This document shows positions 12,408 to 23,000 of a stretch of DNA of 64,000 bases, in pieces (position 1 is the stretch's first letter; each line of letters opens with the position of its first letter). Below the pieces are notes generated by a model. That model saw nothing but the letters and a program-made list of their open reading frames with translations. It did not search any database and was not told where the DNA came from. Origin of the DNA: Procambarus clarkii (Eukaryota; Arthropoda; Malacostraca; Decapoda; Cambaridae); NCBI RefSeq assembly GCF_040958095.1, contig NC_091158.1:38993308-39057307 (forward strand), read 5' to 3'. The translations under genes and the position numbers were made by a program.

Positions 12408-12495
12408 GAAGGGAGTACCACCTCTAGCTGGAAAAAGGGGGACCCATAGCCTCGGAGGAAACCACGCATAACGCATTAGAGGGACCTATACCAAC
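12187..12495. repeat. foldback repeat with poly(A)/(TA)n centre
   Basis: Left arm at about 12240-12312 and right arm at about 12403-12478 are inverted copies (both contain CCTCCGAGGCTATGGGTCCC, read on opposite strands). The centre is A20 followed by (TA)n at 12341-12401. Either a MITE-like hairpin element or two copies of one repeat fused head-to-head at (TA)n. Confidence 0.8.
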
Positions 12496-12498
12496 CTA

Positions 12499-12500
<2 letters not shown>

Positions 12501-12581
<81 letters not shown>
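12501..12581. repeat. (TA)n tract
   Basis: Pure TA run immediately left of the first MITE copy. Confidence 0.98.
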
Positions 12582-12584
<3 letters not shown>

Positions 12585-12994
12585 GTACCTAGTAGCCAGA
12601 ACGCACTTCTCAGCCTAGTATGCAAGGCCCGATTTGCCTGATAAGCCACGTTTTCATGAATTATTTGTTTTTCGACTACCTAACCTACCTAACCTAACCT
12701 AACCTAACTTTTTCGGCCACCTAACCTAACCTAACCTATTAAGATAGGTTAGGTTAGGTTAGGTAGGGTTGGTTAGGTTCGATCATATATCTACCTTAAT
12801 TTTAACTCCAATAAAAAAAAATGACCTCATACATAATGAAATGGGTAGCTTTATCATTTCATAAGAAAAAAAATAGAGCAAATATATTAATTCAGGAAAA
12901 CTTGGCTTATTAGGCAAATCGGGCCTTGCATAGTAGGCTGAGAAGTGTGTTCTGGCCAAACTATGGCCAGAACACAAACTATGTGCGTTCTGGC
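12582..12994 (+). mobile_element. foldback MITE, copy 1 (fused to copy 2)
   Basis: Left terminal repeat starts GTCGTACCTAGTAGCCAGAA; the right terminal repeat is its inverse but is extended by ~40 bp of duplicated CTGGCCAAACTATGGCCAGA sequence at 12950-12985. Inside are CCTAACCTAACC and the inverse TTAGGTTAGGTT around a TTAAGATA centre. No coding capacity. The right end lacks its (TA)n flank and continues into copy 2. Confidence 0.85.
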
Positions 12995-13376
12995 TACCTA
13001 GTAGCCAGAACGCACTTCTCAGCCTACTATGCAAGGCCTGATTTGCCTAATAAGCCAGGTTTTCATGAATTAATGCTTTTTCGACTACCTAACCTACCTA
13101 ACCTAACCTAACATAACTTTTTCGGCTACCTAACCTATCCTAACCTATAAAGATAGGTTAGGTTAGGTTAGGTTGGGTTGGTTAGGTTCGGTCATATATC
13201 TAAGTTAATTTTAACTCCAATAAAAAAAAATTTACCTCATACATAATGAAATAGGTAGCTTTATCATTTAATAAGAAAAAAATTATAGAAAATATATTAA
13301 TTCAAGAAAACTTGGCTTATTAGGCAAATTGGGCCTAGCATTGTAGGCTGAGAAGTGCGTTCTGGCTACTAGGTAC

Positions 13377-13379
<3 letters not shown>
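12995..13379 (+). mobile_element. foldback MITE, copy 2
   Basis: Same structure as copy 1: left terminal repeat begins CCTAGTAGCCAGAACGC (first bases lost at the fusion), internal inverted CCTAA/TTAGG motifs at 13088-13170, right terminal repeat ending GGCTACTAGGTACGAC at 13379, then (TA)n. Confidence 0.88.

Positions 13380-13427
<48 letters not shown>
13380..13427. repeat. (TA)n tract
   Basis: TA run joining MITE copy 2 to a reversed fragment of the 260-bp satellite. Confidence 0.98.
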
Positions 13428-13430
<3 letters not shown>

Positions 13431-13590
13431 AACAAGCCTGAATGGTCCCCAGGACAATATGCAACTGACAACTCACACCCCAGAAGTGACTCGAACCCAT
13501 ACTCCCAGAAGCAACGCAACTGGTATGTACAAGACGCCTTAATCCACTTGACCATCACGACCGGACATAATGAGGTGATAGCCGAGGCTA
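13428..13590 (-). repeat. 260-bp satellite fragment (reversed), left of the LINE
   Basis: Matches part of the 260-bp unit of 17059-24846 read on the minus strand, including the inverted B box GACTCGAACCC at 13490. It stops at AGGCTA (13585-13590), where the LINE begins; the same six bases resume the satellite at 17059-17064. Confidence 0.9.
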
Positions 13591-13625
13591 CCTACCTTGA
13601 GGCTACCTTGAGGTGCTTCCGGGGC

Positions 13626-16600
13626 TCAGCGTCCCCGCGGCCCGGTCGTCGACCAGGCCTCCTGGTTGCTGGACTGATCAACCAGGCTGTTAGACGCGGC
13701 TGCTCGCAGCCTGACGTATGAGTCACAGCCTGGTTGATCAGGTATTCTTTGGAGGTGCTTATCCAGTTCTCTCTTGAACACTGTGAGGGGTTTGCCAGTT
13801 ATGCCCCTTATGTGTAGTGGAAGCGTGTTGAACAGTCTCGGGCCTCTGATGTTGATAGAGTTCTCTCTCAGAGTACCTGTTGCACCTCTGCTTTTCAACG
13901 GGGGTATTCTGCACATCCTGCCATGTCTTCTGGTCTCATGTGGTGTTATTTCTGTGTGCAGGTTTGGGACCAGCCCCTCAATTATTTTCCACGTGTAAAT
14001 TATTATGTATCTCTCCCGCCTGCGCTCAAGGGAGTACAGATTTAGGCTCTTTAGTCGGTCCCAGTAATTTAGATGTTTTACTGAGTGGATTCTAGCAGTA
14101 AAGGATCTCTGCACGCTCTCTAGGTCAGCAATTTCTCCAGCTTTGAAAGGGGCTGTCATTGTGCAGCAGTACTCCACTCTAGAGAGCACAAGCGTTTTGA
14201 AAAGTATCATCATCGGTATAGCATCTCTAGTGTGAAAAGTTCTTGTTATCCAACCTGTCATTTTTCTTGCAGTTGTGACGGCTACTTTATTGTGTTCTTT
14301 AAAGGTAAGGTCTTCCGACATGAGTACACCCAGGTCCTTTACATTGCCTTTTCGTTCTATGTTTTGATTTGCCTGCGTTTTGTACGTGGTTTCTGTTTTT
14401 ATATTTTCAATTTTTCCGTAGCGCATGAGCTGAAACTTATCCTCGTTGAATACCATATTATTTTCTGTAGCCCATAGAAAGACCTGATCTACATCTGATT
14501 GGAGGTTTGCCGTGTCCTCTATGTTGCCAACTCTCATGAAAATCCTAGTGTCATCTGCAAAGGATGATACAGTGCTATAGGTTGTGTTCTGGTCTATGTC
14601 CGATATGAGGATGAGAAAAAGTACTGGAGCAAGCACAGTACCCTGGGGGACTGAGCTCTTCACGGTTGATGGGCTGGATTTTATTTTGTTGACTATTACA
14701 CATTGGGTTCTGTCAGTCAGGAAATTGTAGATCCATCTGCCTATTTTCCCGGTAATTCCTTTTGAACGCATTTTATGTGCAATAACACCATGGTCACATT
14801 TATCAAAAGCTTTTGCGAAATCTGTGTAAATTACATCAGCGTTTTGTTTGTCTTCCATAGCATCTAATGCCATATCATAGTGGTCCAGCAACTGCGACAG
14901 GCAAGAGCGCCCTGTTCTGAAACCATGTTGTCCGGGGTTATGGAGATGCTGTGATTCCATGTATTTTGTGATCTTACTTCTTAGCACTCTCTCAAAAATT
15001 TTTATGATATGCGATGTTAGTGCTATCGGTCTGTAATTTTTTGCCTCTGCCTTATTTCCTCCTTTATGGAGTGGTGCTATCTCTGCTGTTTTTAGTATGT
15101 CAGGGATAACGCCAGTATCTAGGCTTTGTCTCCACAGAATGTGAAGGGCCTGCGATAGTGGTTTTTTACAGTTCTTGATGAATATGGAGTTCCAAGAATC
15201 CGGGCCTGGTGCAGAGTGCATAGGCATACTGTTTATGGCTTCTTCAAAATCTAGTGGGGATAGGGCGACGTCTGATATATGATTTGATGTTGGTATCATA
15301 TCCATGAAAAATTCATTTGGGTTATCAATCTTTAGTGCATTTAATGGCTCACTGAAAACAGAGTCGTACTGCTTCCTTAGTAACTCGCTCATTTCTTTGT
15401 TGTCATCTGTGAAAGTTCCATCTCCCTTTCGCAGGGGCCCGATACTAGATGTGGTTTTTGATCTTGATTTTGCATAGGAGAAAAAATATTTCGGATTTCT
15501 CTCTATTTCACTGATGGCCTTTTGCTCTCTTTGCCTCTCCTGGGTTTTGTATGATTCTTGTAGCTTGAGTTCAATTGTTTCTATTTCTCTACCTAACCTT
15601 CTTCGCCGTTCTTGAGATAGGGTGCGACTCTCAAGTTGTTCCGCGATTCGTTTTCTTCGCCTATATAGGGAACGACGTTCCCGTTCCAATCTGCATCTCT
15701 TTCTCTTTTTTCTTAGGGGTATGCGGTTTGAACATATCTCTAGTGCTACTGAGCTTATTTTTTCCAGGCACTGGTTCAGGTTTGCATTTCCTAGCTGTTC
15801 TTCCCAGTTTATTTCTGTGAAGTCCTGGTTTATTTGCTCCCAGTTTATCCGTTTATTATTGAAGTTGAATTTGCTGAAATCTCCTCCACCGGGAATCTGG
15901 ACTGGTTTTGAAGGTCCATTCCCCATGGTTGTCAGAACTTCAATTAAGTTGTGATCTGAGTAACAGGTAATTGTAATCATTATGTTCCCGATCAACTCAT
16001 CATTATTAGTGAAAATGAGGTCCAGCGTGTTCTCCTTCCTAGTTGGTTCTACTATTTGCTGGTTTAAGGCAAACCTATCGCACATCCGTAGCAGGTCATT
16101 TGCATGTGCCTGCTCATTTAGGCTACTTCCTGGTATTCTTTCTGATATTACTGTATTAGCCAGGTGCTTCCATTTCAGGTGCCGTAGGTTGAAGTCCCCA
16201 AGCAGGATGATGTTCGGAGCTGGATTTGTGAGGTTTTCCAAGCAGTGCTCTATTTTCATTAGTTGGTCTTTAAACTGCTGAGGGTTTGCCTCCGGTGACT
16301 TATATACAAGGACAATAACTACATTTAGGATCTCTATTTTGACTATCAGCACTTCCACCAGATCATTTGAGGTGTTTAGCAGCTCAGTACAGATGAGTGT
16401 GTCTTTGATGTAGAGGCTGACCCCACCCTGAAGCCGGTGTTTCCTATCACATCTGAAGAGATTGTATTCTGAGATCCATATTTCACCATCAAGGTAGTCC
16501 TTTGTGTGAGTTTCCGTTAGGGCTGCAAACACTGCATTTGCCTCATGAAGGAGACCATCTATAAAATGAACTTTGTTGGATTTGCGTGTTTTTATACCCT

Positions 16601-16757
16601 GGATGTTGGCAAATATAAATGATGTTATCGTGTTAGTGGAAGTGCTGGATGCTTTAATTGGTGTTAATATCTGAGGCTCTGGTAAGGAGGCCACTGTGTT
16701 TGCGTCCTCTCTAGCATTTGACCGAGTTGGTGGTAGAGTCTGGTCATTTTTAGCCAT
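13626..16757 (-). CDS. LINE ORF2: AP endonuclease and reverse transcriptase
   Basis: An unbroken 1043-codon frame. Residues ~45-275 form an AP-type endonuclease: ANIQGIK start, LTETHTKD (catalytic Glu), LLGDFNLRHLKW (Asp/Asn) and CYSDHNLIEV (Asp/His). After a basic linker (RKKRKRCRLERERRSLYRRR) the reverse transcriptase spans ~490-800: SAPGPDSW, NYRPIALTSHIIKIFERVL, GQHGFRTGRSCLSQL, YTDFAKAFDKCDHG (first Asp), SSVPQGTVLAPVLF and the catalytic FADDTRIF. The thumb and C-terminal region follow (YWDRLKSLNLYSLERRRERY). No RNase H domain. Its likely role is to nick target DNA and reverse-transcribe its own RNA. ORF1 overlaps the start by ~94 bp in another frame. No disabling change is seen in ORF2, but the element as a whole is 5'-truncated. 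Clade (CR1 versus Jockey) is inferred. Confidence 0.9.
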   Translation of the reverse strand: MAKNDQTLPPTRSNAREDANTVASLPEPQILTPIKASSTSTNTITSFIFANIQGIKTRKSNKVHFIDGLLHEANAVFAALTETHTKDYLDGEIWISEYNLFRCDRKHRLQGGVSLYIKDTLICTELLNTSNDLVEVLIVKIEILNVVIVLVYKSPEANPQQFKDQLMKIEHCLENLTNPAPNIILLGDFNLRHLKWKHLANTVISERIPGSSLNEQAHANDLLRMCDRFALNQQIVEPTRKENTLDLIFTNNDELIGNIMITITCYSDHNLIEVLTTMGNGPSKPVQIPGGGDFSKFNFNNKRINWEQINQDFTEINWEEQLGNANLNQCLEKISSVALEICSNRIPLRKKRKRCRLERERRSLYRRRKRIAEQLESRTLSQERRRRLGREIETIELKLQESYKTQERQREQKAISEIERNPKYFFSYAKSRSKTTSSIGPLRKGDGTFTDDNKEMSELLRKQYDSVFSEPLNALKIDNPNEFFMDMIPTSNHISDVALSPLDFEEAINSMPMHSAPGPDSWNSIFIKNCKKPLSQALHILWRQSLDTGVIPDILKTAEIAPLHKGGNKAEAKNYRPIALTSHIIKIFERVLRSKITKYMESQHLHNPGQHGFRTGRSCLSQLLDHYDMALDAMEDKQNADVIYTDFAKAFDKCDHGVIAHKMRSKGITGKIGRWIYNFLTDRTQCVIVNKIKSSPSTVKSSVPQGTVLAPVLFLILISDIDQNTTYSTVSSFADDTRIFMRVGNIEDTANLQSDVDQVFLWATENNMVFNEDKFQLMRYGKIENIKTETTYKTQANQNIERKGNVKDLGVLMSEDLTFKEHNKVAVTTARKMTGWITRTFHTRDAIPMMILFKTLVLSRVEYCCTMTAPFKAGEIADLESVQRSFTARIHSVKHLNYWDRLKSLNLYSLERRRERYIIIYTWKIIEGLVPNLHTEITPHETRRHGRMCRIPPLKSRGATGTLRENSINIRGPRLFNTLPLHIRGITGKPLTVFKRELDKHLQRIPDQPGCDSYVRLRAAASNSLVDQSSNQEAWSTTGPRGR

Positions 16758-17058
16758 TCTTCTCCTCCTCCTCTTGCTAAAAAATTATCCCGGTTGATGG
16801 AGTAGTGGCTGTTTTCATAGTGGTAGTCTGTCGGTTTTATTCGCCTGGTGCCTCTTATATGAAAAGCTGGGCATTCAGCATTGAAGCACTCTTTCCTGTC
16901 CAAAGAGTTCTTGCAAATTTCTGGGTGAAAGAATTCACAGCTTTTGGTACATTTACCTGTATTGAGGAGGTTTCTGCACTTTCTAGGGTGATCGTGTGTA
17001 CATGTTCCATTTATTCTTCCCGATTCCCCATGCTTACAGGTTGCCCATCTGTAATGCC
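16664..17058 (-). pseudogene. LINE ORF1 C-terminal part with CCCH zinc fingers
   Basis: The frame reads on from satellite (to 17122) into genuine LINE sequence at 17058. Three CCCH-type fingers are visible: one degenerate (CKHGESGRINGTCTHDH), then CRNLLNTGKCTKSCEFFH and CKNSLDRKECFNAECPAFH. A basic tail follows and the frame overlaps ORF2. LINE ORF1 proteins bind their RNA and form the particle; CCCH fingers fit that role. The N-terminus is lost at the insertion's 5' truncation, so the apparent start in the satellite (MVKCYAQDNYPSAGGG) is an artefact. Confidence 0.75.
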
Positions 17059-20000
17059 AGGCTATTTGAACCACCCCACCGCCGGCACTCGGATAGTTAT
17101 CTTGGGCATAGCATTTTACCAAATCACCTCATTCTTTGGGGCACACGTGAGGAACACAAATGCGAACAAGCCTGAATGGTCCCCAGGACAATATGCAACT
17201 GAAAACTCACACCCCAGAAGTGACTCGAACCCATACTCCCAGAAGCAACGCAACTGGAATGTACAAGACGCCTTAATCCACTTGACCATCACGACCGGAC
17301 ATAATGAGGTGATAGCCGAGGCTATTTGAACCACCCCACCGCCGGCACTCGGATAGTTATCTTGGGCATAGCATTTTACCAAATCACCTCATTCTTTGGG
17401 GCACACGTGAGGAACACAAATGCGAACAAGCCTGAATGGTCCCCAGGACAATATGCAACTGAAAACTCAAAATTGTCCTGGGGACCATTCAGGCTTGTTC
17501 GCATTTGTGTTCCTCACGTGTGCCCCAAAGAATGAGGTGATTTGGTAAAATGCTATGCCCAAGATAACTATCCGAGTGCCGGCGGTGGGGTGGTTCAAAT
17601 AGCCTCGGCTATCACCTCATTATGTCCGGTCGTGATGGTCAAGTGGATTAAGGCGTCTTGTACATACCAGTTGCGTTGCTTCTGGGAGTATGGGTTCGAG
17701 TCACTTCTGGGGTGTGAGTTTTCAGTTGCATATTGTCCTGGGGACCATTCAGGCTTGTTCGCATTTGTGTTCCTCACGTGTGCCCCAAAGAATGAGGTGA
17801 TTTGGTAAAATGCTATGCCCAAGATAACTATCCGAGTGCCGGCGGTGGGGTGGTTCAAATAGCCTCGGCTATCACCTCATTATGTCCGGTCGTGATGGTC
17901 AAGTGGATTAAGGCGTCTTGTACATACCAGTTGCGTTGCTTCTGGGAGTATGGGTTCGAGTCACTTCTGGGGTGTGAGTTTTCAGTTGCATATTGTCCTG
18001 GGGACCATTCAGGCTTGTTCGCATTTGTGTTCCTCACGTGTGCCCCAAAGAATGAGGTGATTTGGTAAAATGCTATGCCCAAGATAACTATCCGAGTGCC
18101 GGCGGTGGGGTGGTTCAAATAGCCTCGGCTATCACCTCATTATGTCCGGTCGTGATGGTCAAGTGGATTAAGGCGTCTTGTACATACCAGTTGCGTTGCT
18201 TCTGGGAGTATGGGTTCGAGTCACTTCTGTGGTGTGAGTTTTCAGTTGCATATTGTCCTGGGGACCATTCAGGCTTGTTCGCATTTGTGTTCCTCACGTG
18301 TGCCCCAAAGAATGAGGTGATTTGGTAAAATGCTATGCCCAAGATAACTATCCGAGTGCCGGCGGTGGGGTGGTTCAAATAGCCTCGGCTATCACCTCAT
18401 TATGTCCGGTCGTGATGGTCAAGTGGATTAAAGCGTCTTGTACATACCAGTTGCGTTGCTTCTGGGAGTATGGGTTCGAGTCACTTCTGGGGTGTGAGTT
18501 TTCAGTTGCATATTGTCCTGGGGACCATTCAGGCTTGTTCGCATTTGTGTTCCTCACGTGTGCCCCAAAGAATGAGGTGATTTGGTAAAATGCTATGCCC
18601 AAGATAACTATCCGAGTGCCGGCGGTGGGGTGGTTCAAATAGCCTCGGCTATCACCTCATTATGTCCGGTCGTGATGGTCAAGTGGATTAAGGCGTCTTG
18701 TACATACCAGTTGCGTTGCTTCTGGGAGTATGGGTTCGAGTCACTTCTGGGGTGTGAGTTTTCAGTTGCATATTGTCCTGGGGACCATTCAGGCTTGTTC
18801 GCATTTGTGTTCCTCACGTGTGCCCCAAAGAATGAGGTGATTTGGTAAAATGCTATGCCCAAGATAACTATCCGAGTGCCGGCGGTGGGGTGGTTCAAAT
18901 AGCCTCGGCTATCACCTCATTATGTCCGGTCGAGATGGTCAAGTGGATTAAGGCGTCTTGTACATACCAGTTGCGTTGCTTCTGGGAGTATGGGTTCGAG
19001 TCACTTCTGGGGTGTGAGTTTTCAGTTGCATATTGTCCTGGGGACCATTCAGGCTTGTTCGCATTTGTGTTCCTCACGTGTGCCTAAGGCGTCTTGTACA
19101 TACCAGTTGCGTTGCTTCTGGGAGTATGGGTTCGAGTCACTTCTGGGGTGTGAGTTTTCAGTTGCATATTGTCCTGGGGACCATTCAGGCTTGTTCGCAT
19201 TTGTGTTCCTCACGTGTGCCCCAAAGAATGAGGTGATTTGGTAAAATGCTATGCCCAAGATAACTATCCGAGTGCCGGCGGTGGGGTGGTTCAAATAGCC
19301 TCGGCTATCACCTCATTATGTCCGGTCGTGATGGTCAAGTGGATTAAGGCGTCTTGTACATACCAGTTGCGTTGCTTCTGGGAGTATGGGTTCGAGTCAC
19401 TTCTGGGGTGTGAGTTTTCAGTTGCATATTGTCCTGGGGACCATTCAGGCTTGTTCGCATTTGTGTTCCTCACGTGTGCCCCAAAGAATGAGGTGATTTG
19501 GTAAAATGCTATGCCCAAGATAACTATCCGAGTGCCGGCGGTGGGGTGGTTCAAATAGCCTCGGCTATCACCTCATTATGACCGATCGTGATGGTCAAGT
19601 GGATTAAGGCGTCTTGTACATACCAGTTGCGTTGCTTCTGGGAGTATGGGTTCGAGTCACTTCTGGGGTGTGAGTTTTCAGTTGCATATTGTCCTGGGGA
19701 CCATTCAGGCTTGTTCGCATTTGTGTTCCTCACGTGTGCCCCAAAGAATGAGGTGATTTGGTAAAATGCTATGCCCAAGATAACTATCCGAGTGCCGGCG
19801 GTGGGGTGGTTCAAATAGCCTCGGCTATCACCTCATTATGTCCGGTCGTGATGGTCAAGTGGATTAAGGCGTCTTGTACATACCAGTTGCGTTGCTTCTG
19901 GGAGTATGGGTTCGAGTCACTTCTGGGGTGTGAGTTTTCAGTTGCATATTGTCCTGGGGACCATTCAGGCTTGTTCGCATTTGTGTTCCTCACGTGTGCC

Positions 20001-23000
20001 CCAAAGAATGAGGTGATTTGGTAAAATGCTATGCCCAAGATAACTATCCGAGTGCCGGCGGTGGGGTGGTTCAAATAGCCTCGGCTATCACCTCATTATG
20101 ACCGGTCGTGATGGTCAAGTGGATTACGGCGTCTTGTACATACCAGTTGCGTTGCTTCTGGGAGTATGGGTTCGAGTCACTTCTGGGGTGTGAGTTTTCA
20201 GTTGCATATTGTCCTGGGGACCATTCAGGCTTGTTCGCATTTGTGTTCCTCACGTGTGCCCCAAAGAATGAGGTGATTTGGTAAAATGCTATGCCCAAGA
20301 TAACTATCCGAGTGCCGGCGGTGGGGTGGTTCAAATAGCCTCGGCTATCACCTCATTATGTCCGGTCGTGATGGTCAAGTGGATTAAGGCGTCTTGTACA
20401 TACCAGTTGCGTTGCTTCTGGGAGTATGGGTTCGAGTCACTTCTGGGGTGTGAGTTTTCAGTTGCATATTGTCCTGGGGACCATTCAGGCTTGTACGCAT
20501 TTGTGTTCCTCACGTGTGCCCCAAAGAATGAGGTGATTTGGTAAAATGCTATGCCCAAGATAACTATCCGAGTGCCGGCGGTGGGGTGGTTCAAATAGCC
20601 TCGGCTATCACCTCATTATGTCCGGTCGTGATGGTCAAGTGGATTAAGGCGTCTTGTACATACCAGTTGCGTTGCTTCTGGGAGTATGGGTTCGAGTCAC
20701 TTCTGGGGTGTGAGTTTTCAGTTGCATATTGTCCTGGGGACCATTCAGGCTTGTTCGCATTTGTGTTCCTCACGTGTGCCCCAAAGAATGAGGTGATTTG
20801 GTAAAATGCTATGCCCAAGATAACTATCCGAGTGCCGGCGGTGGGGTGGTTCAAATAGCCTCGGCTATCACCTCATTATGTCCGGTCGAGATGGTCAAGT
20901 GGATTAAGGCGTCTTGTACATACCAGTTGCGTTGCTTCTGGGAGTATGGGTTCGAGTCACTTCTGGGGTGTGAGTTTTCAGTTGCATATTGTCCTGGGGA
21001 CCATTCAGGCTTGTTCGCATTTGTGTTCCTCACGTGTGCCCCAAAGAATGAGGTGATTTGGTAAAATGCTATGCCCAAGATAACTATCCGAGTGCCGGCG
21101 GTGGGGTGGTTCAAATAGCCTCGGCTATCACCTCATTATGTCCGGTCGTGATGGTCAAGTGGATTAAGGCGTCTTGTACATACCAGTTTCGTTGCTTCTG
21201 GGAGTATGGGTTCGAGTCACTTCTGGGGTGTGAGTTTTCAGTTGCATATTGTCTTGGGGACCATTCAGGCTTGTTCGCATTTGTGTTCCTCACGTGTGCC
21301 CCAAAGAATGAGGTGATTTGGTAAAATGCTATGCCCAAGATAACTATCCGAGTGCCGGCGGTGGGGTGGTTCAAATAGCCTCGGCTATCACCTCATTATG
21401 TCCGGTCGAGATGGTCAAGTGGATTAAGGCGTCTTGTACATACCAGTTGCGTTGCTTCTGGGAGTATGGGTTCGAGTCACTTCTGGGGTGTGAGTTTTCA
21501 GTTGCATATTGTCCTGGGGACCATTCAGGCTTGTTCGCATTTGTGTTCCTCACGTGTGCCTACGGCGTCTTGTACATACCAGTTGCGTTGCTTCTGGGAG
21601 TATGGGTTCGAGTCACTTCTGGGGTGTGAGTTTTCAGTTGCATATTGTCCTGGGGACCATTCAGGCTTGTTCGCATTTGTGTTCCTCACGTGTGCCCCAA
21701 AGAATGAGGTGATTTGGTAAAATGCTATGCCCAAGATAACTATCCGAGTGCCGGCGGTGGGGTGGTTCAAATAGCCTCGGCTATCACCTCATTATGTCCG
21801 GTCGAGATGGTCAAGTGGATTAAGGCGTCTTGTACATACCAGTTGCGTTGCTTCTGGGAGTATGGGTTCGAGTCACTTCTGGGGTGTGAGTTTTCAGTTG
21901 CATATTGTCCTGGGGACCATTCAGGCTTGTTCGCATTTGTGTTCCTCACGTGTGCCTAAGGCGTCTTGTACATACCAGTTGCGTTGCTTCTGGGAGTATG
22001 GGTTCGAGTCACTTCTGGGGTGTGAGTTTTCAGTTGCATATTGTCCTGGGGACCATTCAGGCTTGTTCGCATTTGTGTTCCTCACGTGTGCCCCAAAGAA
22101 TGAGGTGATTTGGTAAAATGCTATGCCCAAGATAACTATCCGAGTGCCGGCGGTGGGGTGGTTCAAATAGCCTCGGCTATCACCTCATTATGTCCGGTCG
22201 TGATGGTCAAGTGGATTAAGGCGTCTTGTACATACCAGTTGCGTTGCTTCTGGGAGTATGGGTTCGAGTCACTTCTGGGGTGTGAGTTTTCAGTTGCATA
22301 TTGTCCTGGGGACCATTCAGGCTTGTTCGCATTTGTGTTCCTCACGTGTGCCCCAAAGAATGAGGTGATTTGGTAAAATGCTATGCCCAAGATAACTATC
22401 CGAGTGCCGGCGGTGGGGTGGTTCAAATAGCCTCGGCTATCACCTCATTATGACCGGTCGTGATGGTCAAGTGGATTAAGGCGTCTTGTACATACCAGTT
22501 GCGTTGCTTCTGGGAGTATGGGTTCGAGTCACTTCTGGGGTGTGAGTTTTCAGTTGCATATTGTCCTGGGGACCATTCAGGCTTGTTCGCATTTGTGTTC
22601 CTCACGTGTGCCCCAAAGAATGAGGTGATTTGGTAAAATGCTATGCCCAAGATAATTATCCGAGTGCCGGCGGTGGGGTGGTTCAAATAGCCTCGGCTAT
22701 CACCTCATTATGTCCGGTCGTGATGGTCAAGTGGATTAAGGCGTCTTGTACATACCAGTTGCGTTGCTTCTGGGAGTATGGGTTCGAGTCACTTCTGGGG
22801 TGTGAGTTTTCAGTTGCATATTGTCCTGGGGACCATTCAGGCTTGTTCGCATTTGTGTTCCTCACGTGTGCCCCAAAGAATGAGGTGATTTGGTAAAATG
22901 CTATGCCCAAGATAACTATCCGAGTGCCGGCGGTGGGGTGGTTCAAATAGCCTCGGCTATCACCTCATTATGTCCGGTCGTGATGGTCAAGTGGATTAAG

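Larger units (their letters stand above)
13591..17058 (-). mobile_element. LINE insertion in satellite, CR1/jockey-like, 5'-truncated
   Basis: A 3.47-kb insertion in one unit of the 260-bp satellite. The satellite breaks off at AGGCTA on the left and resumes at AGGCTA on the right, the expected 6-bp target-site duplication. On the minus strand the order is truncated ORF1 (CCCH fingers), ORF2 (endonuclease, RT), then a short 3' UTR ending in two copies of CTCAAGGTAG (13591-13615). The 5' end is missing inside ORF1, typical of incomplete target-primed reverse transcription. Terminal (CAAGGTAG)-type repeats instead of poly(A) resemble CR1-group tails. Confidence 0.85.

Noticed and set aside
12680..12760. 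Interstitial telomere remnant
   Set aside because: The CCTAA/TTAGG runs are short, inverted and found at the same place in every MITE copy, so they belong to the element, not to a former chromosome end.
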